Below, piece by piece: positions 26,453 to 33,310 of a stretch of DNA of 33,310 bases. This DNA comes from Cafeteria roenbergensis. Taxonomy: Eukaryota; Sar; Bigyra; Bicosoecida; Cafeteriaceae. The notes beneath the pieces were generated by a model, which saw only the letters and a program-made list of their open reading frames with translations, did not search any database and was not told where the DNA came from. Position 1 is the first letter of the stretch; the number at the start of each line of letters is the position of its first letter. Location of the stretch: NCBI GenBank assembly GCA_008330645.1, contig VLTN01000112.1, positions 1 to 33,310 on the forward strand, read 5' to 3'. The translations under genes and the position numbers were made by a program.

Positions 26453-26806
26453 TCATTTTTGAAGCTTCAGGAGTGAAACACCGTACTTTTTCATAACCTT
26501 CTTAATAAGCTCCGCCCGTTTTTTTTGTGCGGGTGAGGCCTTACGTTTGGCTTTTGGTTTGGTACCTAATCCTTTAAAAACGGTATTATCGCTCCATCTC
26601 TTACCTTCTATTCCATTTTTAATCATATTTACCCCAGTGGCCAGGAAATCAAGAAGGAATCCGCCCACTTGCCCTGTTTGTTCAAAGTTTTTGATGTCTG
26701 CTGCCAGTGTCCCTTTATGCTTTTGAGTTCTATTTAAAAGAGTTTTTGTTTTTGTTCCTGCACCCATAGGTACAAAGTTGAAATTATCGTCCAAAGTGTA
26801 GTTCAT
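26453..26806 (-). CDS. Small basic protein, unknown function
   Basis: 117 residues. It has an N-terminal acidic start with GAGTKTKT, a hydrophobic or amphipathic stretch near residues 47-66 (GGFLLDFLATGV), then a strongly basic C-terminal half (KPKAKRKA). Basic tail plus amphipathic helix would suit a minor virion or DNA-condensing protein, but this is only inference. The start is supported by TCTA 15 bases upstream. Confidence 0.72.
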   Translation of the reverse strand: MNYTLDDNFNFVPMGAGTKTKTLLNRTQKHKGTLAADIKNFEQTGQVGGFLLDFLATGVNMIKNGIEGKRWSDNTVFKGLGTKPKAKRKASPAQKKRAELIKKVMKKYGVSLLKLQK

Positions 26807-26820
26807 TATATATATACACT

Positions 26821-26824
26821 TAGA
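26821..26824 (-). promoter_or_regulatory. TCTA promoter motif of the small basic protein gene
   Basis: On the minus strand TCTAAG is followed by an AT-rich run and ATG at 26806. Confidence 0.65.
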
Positions 26825-26856
26825 TAATATTTTTTTAAGTTAATATATAATTTTTT

Positions 26857-27430
26857 TTAATCATTCCAAGATGGTCCACCTTTTTCTAAGACATCCAGCC
26901 GCTTGCTTAATGATTGAATTGATTTAATTAAAAGGGGAATAAGATTATCGCTTAAATGGTTATTTTCTTTTACAAGTTCCACATTAACACCTGCTAATTT
27001 ACTAATTTTTTCAACTTCACTTTTTACCAAACCATAATGATCATTGCCCTCATCATCTTTAAATTTTACAGCTTTAAGCTCATTAACAAACTTTAACCCT
27101 TTATCTAAAGATAATATATTATTCTGATTTAATTTTAAATCTTGTTTCACTTCTCCTGATACTTCTAAAGGTTGTACATTTGAAACTTTTGAACTTAGGG
27201 CTTTAAAATCTCTTTTTAATCTTTCCATTTCTAAGCACTTGATTTCATCACATTTTATTTTTTTACAGTTTAGATCGTGGGTTAGTAAAAAAGTTCGTAA
27301 CCTCTAAATTATTTATTTTTCCATACTCTTCCTTAAAATAAATGTTTGATTCTTCAGGGGTTAAAAGCTTTACGGCTTCAGGTTTTTCCTCTTTATTAAA
27401 TCGCCGTTGAAATTTGATATTATTAGACAT
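26857..27430 (-). CDS. S74-chaperone-like protein, one frameshift
   Basis: Two frames form one gene. 27263-27430 starts with ATG behind a promoter; its frame ends at 27263 because of an A run (plus-strand 27287-27292) one base too long. The other frame continues to 26857. Total length 574 bases equals 191 codons plus one base. The C-terminal part has the pattern of the Peptidase S74 intramolecular chaperone found on phage tail spikes and endosialidases: HYGLVKSEVEKI, then NHLSDNLIPLLIKSIQSL and a coiled coil RLDVLE. That family trimerises and often cleaves itself. Here it may belong to a virion fibre, but no receptor-binding domain precedes it. The downstream ATG (27228) has no promoter. Confidence 0.75.
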
Positions 27431-27446
27431 TATATATAATATAACT

Positions 27447-27450
27447 TAGA
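27447..27450 (-). promoter_or_regulatory. TCTA promoter motif of the S74-like gene
   Basis: TCTAAG on the minus strand, 17 bases before the ATG at 27430. It supports the longer gene start over 27228. Confidence 0.65.
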
Positions 27451-27475
27451 TTATTAATTTAAATTATTTTATATT

Positions 27476-27764
27476 TTAAAAAATGGTTTCTGATTCAATG
27501 CTGTCACTGTCGCTTTCACTTGATTCACTTGAATTATAATCATTAGTTTGAAGTATAGAAGATTTTATATAGCTCTTAAATCTTTTATAATCTTTTATTA
27601 ATTTATTTATGTCTTCGCTTTGACATTGTTTGGGTTTTTCTAGTTTTCTAAATAATGTTAGATAACCCATAAATGCGTACAGACTAAAATCCTTAATTTT
27701 ATTATTTTTTTAAAAATTCTATAAAATCTTTTAGATGTTGCGGTATATCACTATAAATTCTCAT
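27476..27764 (-). CDS. Small protein, paralogue of the upstream neighbour, one frameshift
   Basis: The reading starts at ATG 27764 with MRIYSDIPQHLKDFIEFLK and is stopped at a T run (plus 27705-27711, seven T). With six T it continues in the frame of 27476-27670. The joined product of about 95 residues aligns along its length with the 71-residue product of 27792-28007: MR-Y-D-P at the start and LIKDYKRFKSYIK against LIKSYHKYKGYIK near the end. It has an added Ser-, Asp- and Glu-rich tail. Function unknown. Length 289 equals 96 codons plus one base. Confidence 0.68.
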
Positions 27765-27797
27765 TAAAAATAATTAGAAAATTATTATTAATTAGAC
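27760..27797. repeat. 38-bp direct repeat, copy 1 (start region of a small gene)
   Basis: CTCATTAAAAATAATTAGAA and the following bases up to 27797 recur exactly at 28003-28040. The repeat includes the start codon, the leader and the TCTA box of each paralogous gene (TCTA at 27793-27796, minus strand). Confidence 0.9.
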
Positions 27798-28007
27798 ATA
27801 ATTAATCGAATCTTTTATATAACCTTTATATTTATGATAACTTTTAATTAGGAAACTTGTTTTATTCTCTTTTTCTACAAGGTACTCTCTACCCTCTATA
27901 ATAAAATAGTTTGTAAATGATATATCACTGCACTCTCTAATATTTCTTAATTTTAAAAAATTTATATAACCTTCTATATATGGGGGTACATCAAAATACT
28001 CTCTCAT
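27792..28007 (-). CDS. Small protein, paralogue of the downstream neighbour
   Basis: 71 residues, rich in Tyr, Ile and Lys; begins MREYFDVPPYIEGYINFLK. No known motif. It is related to the product of 27476-27764 and shares its leader, so the pair arose by tandem duplication. The TCTA box is at 28036-28039, 29 bases upstream. Function unknown. Confidence 0.72.
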   Translation of the reverse strand: MREYFDVPPYIEGYINFLKLRNIRECSDISFTNYFIIEGREYLVEKENKTSFLIKSYHKYKGYIKDSINYV

Positions 28008-28040
28008 TAAAAATAATTAGAAAATTATTATTAATTAGAC
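28003..28040. repeat. 38-bp direct repeat, copy 2 (start region of a small gene)
   Basis: Exact partner of 27760-27797, offset 243 bases. It contains the start codon of the 71-residue gene and a TCTA box. Confidence 0.9.
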
Positions 28041-28046
28041 TGATCT

Positions 28047-28212
28047 CTAAAAGTTTCTTCTATAATAAAGCTGTTTAAATAAATAGTTTATTTGTTTTAA
28101 ACTGTTCCATGCTTTTTTTTTATCATCATCTATAAAATAATATCTAAATTTCTCCAGCTCTCTTAGTGTTTCAAATATCATTTCACATTTTTTTTTTTTC
28201 ATCTCCGTCCAT
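28047..28212 (-). CDS. Small charged protein, frame broken in a 12-A run
   Basis: ATG 28212 follows a TCTAGA box at 28222-28227. After five codons the reading enters a run of 12 A (plus-strand T run 28188-28199). With 11 or 14 A it would continue through KCEMIFETLRELEKFRYYF to the stop at 28047; 166 bases equals 55 codons plus one. Otherwise only about nine codons are read. No known domain. Either an uncorrected homopolymer error or a slippage-controlled gene. Confidence 0.55.
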
Positions 28213-28239
28213 ATATATTAATCTAGAATATTTATTTAA

Positions 28240-28875
28240 TTATACTGCGTAACAAATATTTAAACGGTTTCTTATCATTTTTTCAAGTTCTTCGTATGAG
28301 TGATAAGTTGTACATACACTTTTAGTCGGCAAAGATTCTAAAAAGCTCTCTCTTCCTTTTCGTATGGCTTCCCGTTTTTCTGTGTCGTGATCTTCTAAAA
28401 TTTTATTAAAAAACTCGCTATCAGGGGCAGCAATGCACACCGCATCATGTGAAAAAGAGCTGGCCCATGTATAAGAAGAGGATAAAAAAAGAACTTTTAA
28501 TTTTTTATTATTTTTCATTTGAGTTTTTACAAATGTTTTTACTTTGTCCGCACAACTTGAATATAAAAGATCTAGTTCAAAAAATGAGTCGTTTTTCTTG
28601 GCATTCTTAAGTCTTTTTAATTCCTCTTCAGTGACCAGGCTTGTTAAATACTCGTCTACATCTATAACCATGTACTGCTTTTGGTTTTTTAGTTTGTTAT
28701 ATAAAAAACCCTTACCACCTTTTGGAGGGAGTAAAAGAACCTGTTTTCTTATGTTTTGTACCTTTCTAATTCTTGGGCGGATACATGACCGATAAGTATG
28801 AACCGCTAGAGGAGTTAGGATATTTAGAGCCATTGTAATTCCTGAAGTTGTTGCACTTGCACTTGATATTTCCAT
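28240..28875 (-). CDS. P-loop-like protein, unknown function
   Basis: 211 residues. A hydrophobic N-terminal stretch (ITMALNILTPLAV) is followed by a strand-loop-helix LLLPPKGGKGFLYNKL that looks like a degenerate nucleotide-binding P-loop. Then come MVIDVDEYL (a possible Walker B strand) and LKVLFLSSSYTWASSF. The order resembles a small nucleotide kinase fold, but the canonical GKT/S is missing, so ATP binding is uncertain. The start is supported by TCTA at 28896-28899, 21 bases upstream. Confidence 0.72.
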   Translation of the reverse strand: MEISSASATTSGITMALNILTPLAVHTYRSCIRPRIRKVQNIRKQVLLLPPKGGKGFLYNKLKNQKQYMVIDVDEYLTSLVTEEELKRLKNAKKNDSFFELDLLYSSCADKVKTFVKTQMKNNKKLKVLFLSSSYTWASSFSHDAVCIAAPDSEFFNKILEDHDTEKREAIRKGRESFLESLPTKSVCTTYHSYEELEKMIRNRLNICYAV

Positions 28876-28895
28876 TATATATATATATAATGCCT

Positions 28896-28899
28896 TAGA
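28896..28899 (-). promoter_or_regulatory. TCTA promoter motif of the P-loop-like gene
   Basis: TCTAAGG on the minus strand, followed by a run of alternating T and A and the ATG at 28875. Confidence 0.65.
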
Positions 28900-28927
28900 T
28901 AATATTTTTTTATCCTTAAATCAATTT

Positions 28928-29645
28928 TCATTTTTTAGTTTTACATCTACATCTGCCACCTAAAAATGTTTTTAACTCATGTGCTTTAAGATGATCGGAT
29001 GGTGTTCCCGTTAGTTTGAAAGGGAATTTATATTTTGAAACATTAGGAAGGAAAGAAGAAGTTAAAGCCAGCGGATCATGTTCTATAATATGAGTCTGTA
29101 CATTTTTTAAATTATATTTACTAGACCTTAAATTATTAAAATTAACCGCGGGATTAAATAACACCGCTTTTAACTGGGTAAAATTTAGATAATTCTATAA
29201 TCATTCCCCCGCCTAATGAGTGTCCCGTTAAAATTATATTCGCGTTTGGGTATTGTTTAATAGCGGCTTCATAAACTTTTTTAAGTTCTAAAAATCGGGG
29301 AGAGTTAGATAATGTACCTTTAACTATGGCCACATCGTCGTTTAAATCATCCTGGTTAAATTTGTCGGTTCCTCTTACTGCTATAACTATATTATTATTT
29401 TTTTTGAATACTCTAAGTCTAAGAGTTGAATATATGTTTTTCCATCCTTCTAAAGTTTTTACGGGGTTATTATAGGTAGATTGTGCTAATTTCACTATTT
29501 CTTTTAAGTTTTGGTTTATATCACTAATATTTAAGGTTGGTTTATTTATTCGTCTAAATCCTTCGGGTATATCTTTCACTAAGTTCCATAATGGTTTAAT
29601 GAATCCTGCTTTTTTTCCTTTTCCTTTTGTTCTACCTTCCCCCAC
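28928..29645 (-). pseudogene. Class 3 lipase domain, split by a frameshift; likely C-terminal part of a larger protein
   Basis: The first frame (29154-29645) holds RGTDKF and the nucleophile elbow GHSLGGG, then stops. The second (28928-29164) holds LFNPAV, EHDPLAL and a C-terminal HELKTFL. The catalytic Ser, Asp and His of a class 3 (alpha/beta-hydrolase) lipase are therefore spread over two frames. One G fewer at 29164-29165 would join them. The first frame has no ATG; 29645 is GTG, and the frame is open upstream into the end of 29762-30841 with no TCTA box. One A more at 29775-29777 would fuse it to that gene, giving 637 codons from 30841 to 28928. Either two sequence errors in one long gene or a decayed gene. 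Confidence 0.75.
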
Positions 29646-29761
29646 AATTAATTTTTCTTCTTCTTCATCTTTTTTTACTTGTGCTTTTATATGTTGCCAT
29701 AAATCATTCCATTCATCGTGTGTAAATCTAGTTCTTGACCATTTTGTTTTTAATAATTTAT

Positions 29762-30068
29762 TTAATTCTTTCGCTTTGGTTGTCTTGATGCTGTTACATT
29801 TTCTTTCATATTGAAAAATACATCCCTATCCAAACGTTTAATTTCATCATCAGATAATTCTGTTTTTAAATCTTTAATTCTTTCTTTTATTTTTGGTGTT
29901 AAGGCCGTAAACCATTTAGCAGGTCCAGCTGCGGGTGTTTCTTTTACATCTTCATCATCCGCATCTTCTGAGTCGCTTGTGATGACTTCATGAAGTCGTG
30001 CCGCATCTTCTGTGAGCATATCATTGTCCGCTGAAGATGCAGCAGCTGCAGCAGCAGCTGCGGGAGTG

Positions 30069-30108
<40 letters not shown>

Positions 30109-30841
30109 TAGCAGATTTTACGGGTATGCCTTGAATTTGTTTTATAGCATATTTATTTATGTCTTCATATGGTGATGAATTGGAAAATTTTGATGTATCA
30201 AACCCTAAGTCACCTAATAAAATTAGTTTTTTGGGTACGGAAATTCCAAGCTTTCCATTTCCATCTCTTGTGAAAATTTCAATTAATCGATCTTTTGTTT
30301 TTCTCTCCATTGCCTGGACTTCTTCGTCTAATTGTGAGTTTGGTGCATCTTTTTTACCTATTATTTTAAGTAAATCGGATACATATCCAATTAATCGTTC
30401 TTGATGCTTGTCGGAGAATTGTGGAGAAGTTCCAAAAGGTACGATCAATTTTTCTTTAAATCCTGTCATATAATTTTTTATTGCTTCTTCTGTTGCTGCT
30501 GGTAAATCTTCAGTTAAAACTATATCATTCAGCCGCTTAATTTGGCCTCTTAAAATTTCAAAGCTTGGATTAGGTTTTTTAAATTCATTAAAAGATGAAT
30601 AAATTAAACCTCTTACTTCTTGACCTTTTCGTGATTCTCTTAAAATCATATCTAAAGGTTTATATTCGTCCCGTTCAAATTTTTCAAGCACTACCTCCTG
30701 TTTTAGTTTCTCTTTTCGTAAAGATTCATCAACCCCTCTTTTAAATAATTCGTCATTGTTTGAAGCTTCCGCCCTGGCTTTGTATTGTTCGCCACGTTTG
30801 ATCGCTATGTTTAATAAAAAGTTTCTCAGTGAGTTGTCCAT
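29762..30841 (-). CDS. Large protein of unknown function, probable N-terminal part of the lipase protein
   Basis: 359 residues as read. The N-terminal 230 residues are helical and charged and I do not recognise them. Then comes a low-complexity linker of alternating Ala and Pro and a run of Ala (plus 30035-30110), an acidic patch SDSEDADDED, and a Lys/Glu-rich end. The last 15 codons overlap, in another frame, the open upstream extension of the lipase frame. The linker and overlap suggest a two-domain protein, N-terminal scaffold plus lipase. ATG 30841 has a TCTA box 14 bases upstream. Confidence 0.78.
30035..30110. repeat. Ala-Pro and poly-Ala microsatellite inside the gene
   Basis: GCAGCAGCTGCAGCAGCAGC is followed by tandem GGAGCA hexamers. 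It encodes an alternating Ala-Pro tract and a run of Ala, a likely flexible linker of variable length. Confidence 0.85.
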
Positions 30842-30854
30842 ATATATAATAAGT

Positions 30855-30858
30855 TAGA
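30855..30858 (-). promoter_or_regulatory. TCTA promoter motif of the 359-residue protein gene
   Basis: On the minus strand TCTAAC is followed by an AT-only leader ending in TATATATATGG at the start codon 30841. Confidence 0.65.
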
Positions 30859-30915
30859 TATTAAATTTTTAGATTAATATTTTTTTTGATAAACAAAAAA
30901 CCTAAATTATATTAT

Positions 30916-31677
30916 ATGAAGCTCACACAACGGAATATTAAAAAGTTTAACAAGACTAACCGATCAATTTTAAACCAGCTTAACTTCGAACATGGTAAAA
31001 CAATGCGGCTTAATGGGTCTTATCCTTTGAGTTTATGGGCGAGTGATATAGATTTATATCAAAAAATTGATTTTACGGGAAATATGATTAAATTATTAAT
31101 GGAAGCGGTATATAATATTTTAAAAATGATAAAAAAAGACCCGATTATAGAATTTTCCAAGCTTAAAATAGGAGATAAACCGATTAGAAATATAGACGAT
31201 GCTCTAAAAGTTTTAAAATCTTATACAAAAGTATTTTAATTTTACTTAATAAAACCTCTATGAAATGGTTAAAATTAGATTTATTTTTATTTTCTGGGGA
31301 ATATTTAGAGGATTTGGACTATTATCTATGATTTTTCAACATCAACAAATTTAGCGGATGAAGATTTTAAAAAATTATTTTTATGATGAGTTTAAATTAT
31401 ATGTTAAAAAGAAAAATTATGTTAAAGCATTAAAAAGATTAAATAAAATTGAAAATAAATTTGATGATATTCTAAAACGACTCATTTATTGGCTTTGGGT
31501 ATTTGACCATCTCACGGCTTAAAAGTGTTCAAGACTCTAAAATGAATAGTAAAATTAAAAAGTTTGTTTTATCAAATTTAAAAGAAGATATTTTTTATAA
31601 AATTGGCGGCATATGATGAAAGATTAAGTAACGGGAAATTAAAATATTTATCTGATATCCCTAAAAATGATAAATAA
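30916..31677 (+). pseudogene. Nucleotidyltransferase-like protein, frame-broken after 31239
   Basis: The first 108 codons (30916-31239) are open; ATG 30916 is preferred to the TTG-started extension from 30886. Residues 34-46 read GSYPLSLWASDID, the G-S then D-x-D pattern of the polymerase-beta nucleotidyltransferase fold. After the stop, another frame gives MKWLKLDLFLFSGEYLE at 31260, where L-K-L-D fits the third catalytic Asp strand. Further pieces follow: a 54-codon frame at 31358-31522, then MNSKIKKFVLSNLKED and a last piece ending at TAA 31675-31677. Together they suggest one gene of about 250 codons broken by several indels. The substrate is unknown; giant viruses carry similar uncharacterised proteins. 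Confidence 0.55.
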
Positions 31678-31935
31678 CTTAAATAAAAAAATTAAATGAT
31701 AAAATTATTTCTTTGGTGGATCTATCCAAAATATAATTAAATATATATTTTAATGCATGTAAAATTTTAAATGTTTTTTTCTTAATTTTTTTTAATAGGT
31801 GCAGAATTTTAAAAAAAAATACACATAGACTATTTTTTTAAAGCTAATTTTAAATTACCTCTTTCAATTTATTTTAAACGGCTGTCAAACTAAATTATTA
31901 TAATTTAAAAATAAAATCTATCTTTTTATATATAA
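31678..31935. other. AT-rich spacer before the packaging ATPase
   Basis: No open frame of note and no recognisable site except TCTA at 31917-31920, 16 bases before the ATPase ATG. Confidence 0.6.
31917..31920 (+). promoter_or_regulatory. TCTA promoter motif of the packaging ATPase
   Basis: AAATCTATC, then an AT-only leader TTTTTATATATAA before ATG 31936. Confidence 0.6.
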
Positions 31936-32815
31936 ATGAGTTATTAATGAGTTAAAAAAAGGTTATCCAATTGCGGAGAATAAAACTTTAGGACGGTAAC
32001 AGTAAAAGTAAATTAATTTATTTTGATCCGAGTTATGAAATGGACGATGACGAAAGGTACGGATTATTTTCATACAAATGGTAAGGATCTTTTAGAAGTT
32101 ATTCCGCCAAGTATTTCAAGATAAAGGAAATAGACAGTGATAGATATTTTATTAGCGGTCAAAGTGGTTCGGGTAAATCTACCTTTGTGGTACAATTAAT
32201 ATAGATAAATACACCAGAGCAGGAATTAAGCATTTTTTTGCCATAACAGACAAACCAGACCGCCGTTTTGGTAAAATTAATATTTAGATATTAATGATTT
32301 TGTGATTCCTTATGAAAATGAGGATGAAGAAGAAAATTAAATTATATGAAAAAAGAAAAAATTAAATTCAAACATCTTAAAAAATTTCTAGAACCTGAAG
32401 AAGTGTTAAAAGAAGAATTAAGAACTAATGATTTAAAGGTTAAATAAAGGACCAAAAAACATGGTTATGCAATTAAAGGTGTTAGTAACACGAAGATATA
32501 GCGTTGAATATTTTTATAAGATCCGTTATATTTTGTGAAAATGAATTACGAAAAAAAATAAAGATGAAATTACATTTGAAGTTACGGGATCATTTATGAA
32601 CACAAGGAAGTGCATATATAAATGTAATATGATAATAAGCCAACTAATACGAGCACACAAGGAGGCCACTCTTCGATCTTATCAAACAGAACACGACTAC
32701 ATTAGATTTATTTTAAAAAATCAACTCTTATCAACGGGACAGGACTTCTTAAAAATTATTTAGGATTAAAAAAAAGACAAAGGGACTGTAGATAAATATT
32801 ATTAAATCGGCGGTG
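31936..32815 (+). pseudogene. FtsK/HerA-type genome-packaging ATPase, heavily frame-broken
   Basis: Pieces in changing frames follow the order expected for a virophage packaging ATPase: KKGYPIAENKTLG, then FDPSYEMDDDERYGLFSYKW, then YFISGQSGSGKSTFVVQLI with Walker A GQSGSGKST at 32157-32183. Next come KYTRAGIKHFFAITDKPDRR and, much later, LLKNYLGLKKRQRD near 32747-32790, a motif typical of the C-terminal part of this family. Frame changes occur every 40-100 bases. The Walker B strand could not be placed. The ATPase pumps virophage DNA into capsids. The break density is like that of the left window edge, so sequence error is as likely as decay. The right limit is approximate. Confidence 0.72.
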
Positions 32816-33310
32816 GTTGTTATAATATAGATATAATCATTTAACCACTCACACACAAAAACGTGTTTAATACGACACTATATAGAAATAAATAATAAAA
32901 AATTATCCTCTTTGTTTATATATGTTAAAGAAGCAGATAATAAAAAATTTATTAAATTAACAGCTCTAATCCTTCAAGAATTACGGATTTATGGCACTCA
33001 ACATTACCAAATGAAACGAATTAAATGTTATAGAGATTATGACGACATTATTAATGTGTAAAATATAAAATGATTATTTATGAAATGATAACAAATTAAA
33101 TAATTTTTATCCTAATCACAGAGGGAGGTTTTTATATGGTCATTACTTGTGCTTTAAGTATGGGGTCAGATAATGACACAGTTTAATTTTTGTTGATTCC
33201 CTTACGGAGACAGACCAGATGTAAGATCCAAAAAAGGTACGCGGAACACAAAGAAAAGACCTTTATAAAAGAAGAAGAAAAAGCTTATAATTACTGTTAG
33301 AAAAGTGGGT
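32816..33310. other. Frame-broken AT-rich end of the window
   Basis: Short open pieces on the plus strand (for example around 32921-33060 and 33090-33180), none longer than about 45 codons and none recognisable. In mavirus-type elements protease and capsid genes follow the ATPase, but nothing here can be assigned to them. Confidence 0.4.

Larger units (their letters stand above)
13042..33310. mobile_element. Endogenous mavirus-like virophage element (EMALE), left end present, right end outside the window
   Basis: Composition changes sharply from GC-rich to AT-rich at 13042. The gene set is that of mavirus-type virophages and Polintons: SF3 helicase, rve integrase, protein-primed PolB, GIY-YIG nuclease and FtsK/HerA-like packaging ATPase. 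Small genes carry TCTA promoters throughout. The insertion lies in the DGAT2 gene. No protease, penton or major capsid gene and no right terminal repeat could be recognised before the window ends, so the element is incomplete here. The Ngaro insertion (17399-23829) is not part of the original element. Confidence 0.92.

Noticed and set aside
30916-31239. Complete 108-codon protein
   Set aside because: The third catalytic strand and further family-like sequence lie downstream in other frames, so the stop at 31239 is probably a frame break.
31936-33310. Capsid or protease genes expected after the ATPase
   Set aside because: No fragment showed a capsid or adenain-type protease motif; position alone is not enough.
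13042-33310. Right terminal repeat or target-site duplication of the EMALE
   Set aside because: No stretch near the window end repeats 13042-13666 in inverted form, and host sequence does not return.
1-33310. CRISPR arrays, rRNA or tRNA genes
   Set aside because: No spaced repeats, rRNA-like or cloverleaf sequence was noticed; not an exhaustive covariance search.

Overview
The window looks like the nuclear genome of a protist carrying nested mobile DNA. A very GC-rich host background (about 1-13041) is interrupted by an AT-rich virophage-like element (13042 to the window end). That element is itself split by a GC-rich retrotransposon (17399-23829). Base composition, gene set and nesting match what is known of the bicosoecid flagellate Cafeteria burkhardae (formerly C. 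roenbergensis), whose genome carries endogenous mavirus-like elements (EMALEs) that are often hit by Ngaro retrotransposons. The species is an inference, not a database result.

Host part. A unit with a large minus-strand P-loop ATPase gene and a divergent DGAT2-type acyltransferase gene is present twice, at 1-3945 (left copy, cut by the window edge) and 9119-13041. Between the copies lies a degenerate second Ngaro-family element (about 4377-6850). It keeps ORF1 and tyrosine recombinase sequence but has no reverse transcriptase region. The right DGAT2 copy is cut at codon 321 by the EMALE; the left copy has its full 3' end but carries two compensating one-base indels.

EMALE part. From the left end: a non-coding terminal region with hairpins, an SF3 helicase (+), a DD35E rve integrase with chromodomain (-), and protein-primed DNA polymerase B (+), interrupted. 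Then come a small zinc-finger protein, a coiled-coil protein and a GIY-YIG nuclease with zinc finger (all +), and a minus-strand block of small proteins. That block includes an S74-chaperone-like protein, two tandem paralogues, a P-loop-like protein and a lipase with a large N-terminal partner. The end holds a plus-strand nucleotidyltransferase-like gene and a packaging ATPase. Nearly every gene has TCTA 7-30 bases before its start, the motif known as the mavirus promoter and shared with the late promoter of the giant virus CroV. Protease, capsid genes and right terminal repeat are not recognisable, so the element is probably cut by the window edge.

Ngaro part. The insertion has the layout A1-ORF1-RT/RNase H-YR-B1-A2-B2 with 259-bp A and 146-bp B repeats. 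Removing 17399-23828 restores one uninterrupted 617-codon polymerase frame with no target-site duplication.

Sequence quality. Most frame breaks are one-base changes in homopolymers. They cluster near the two ends of the window (before about 1,200 and after about 27,000, dense after 31,240), whereas 13.6-26.8 kb is clean. Many apparent pseudogenes may therefore be uncorrected long-read errors.
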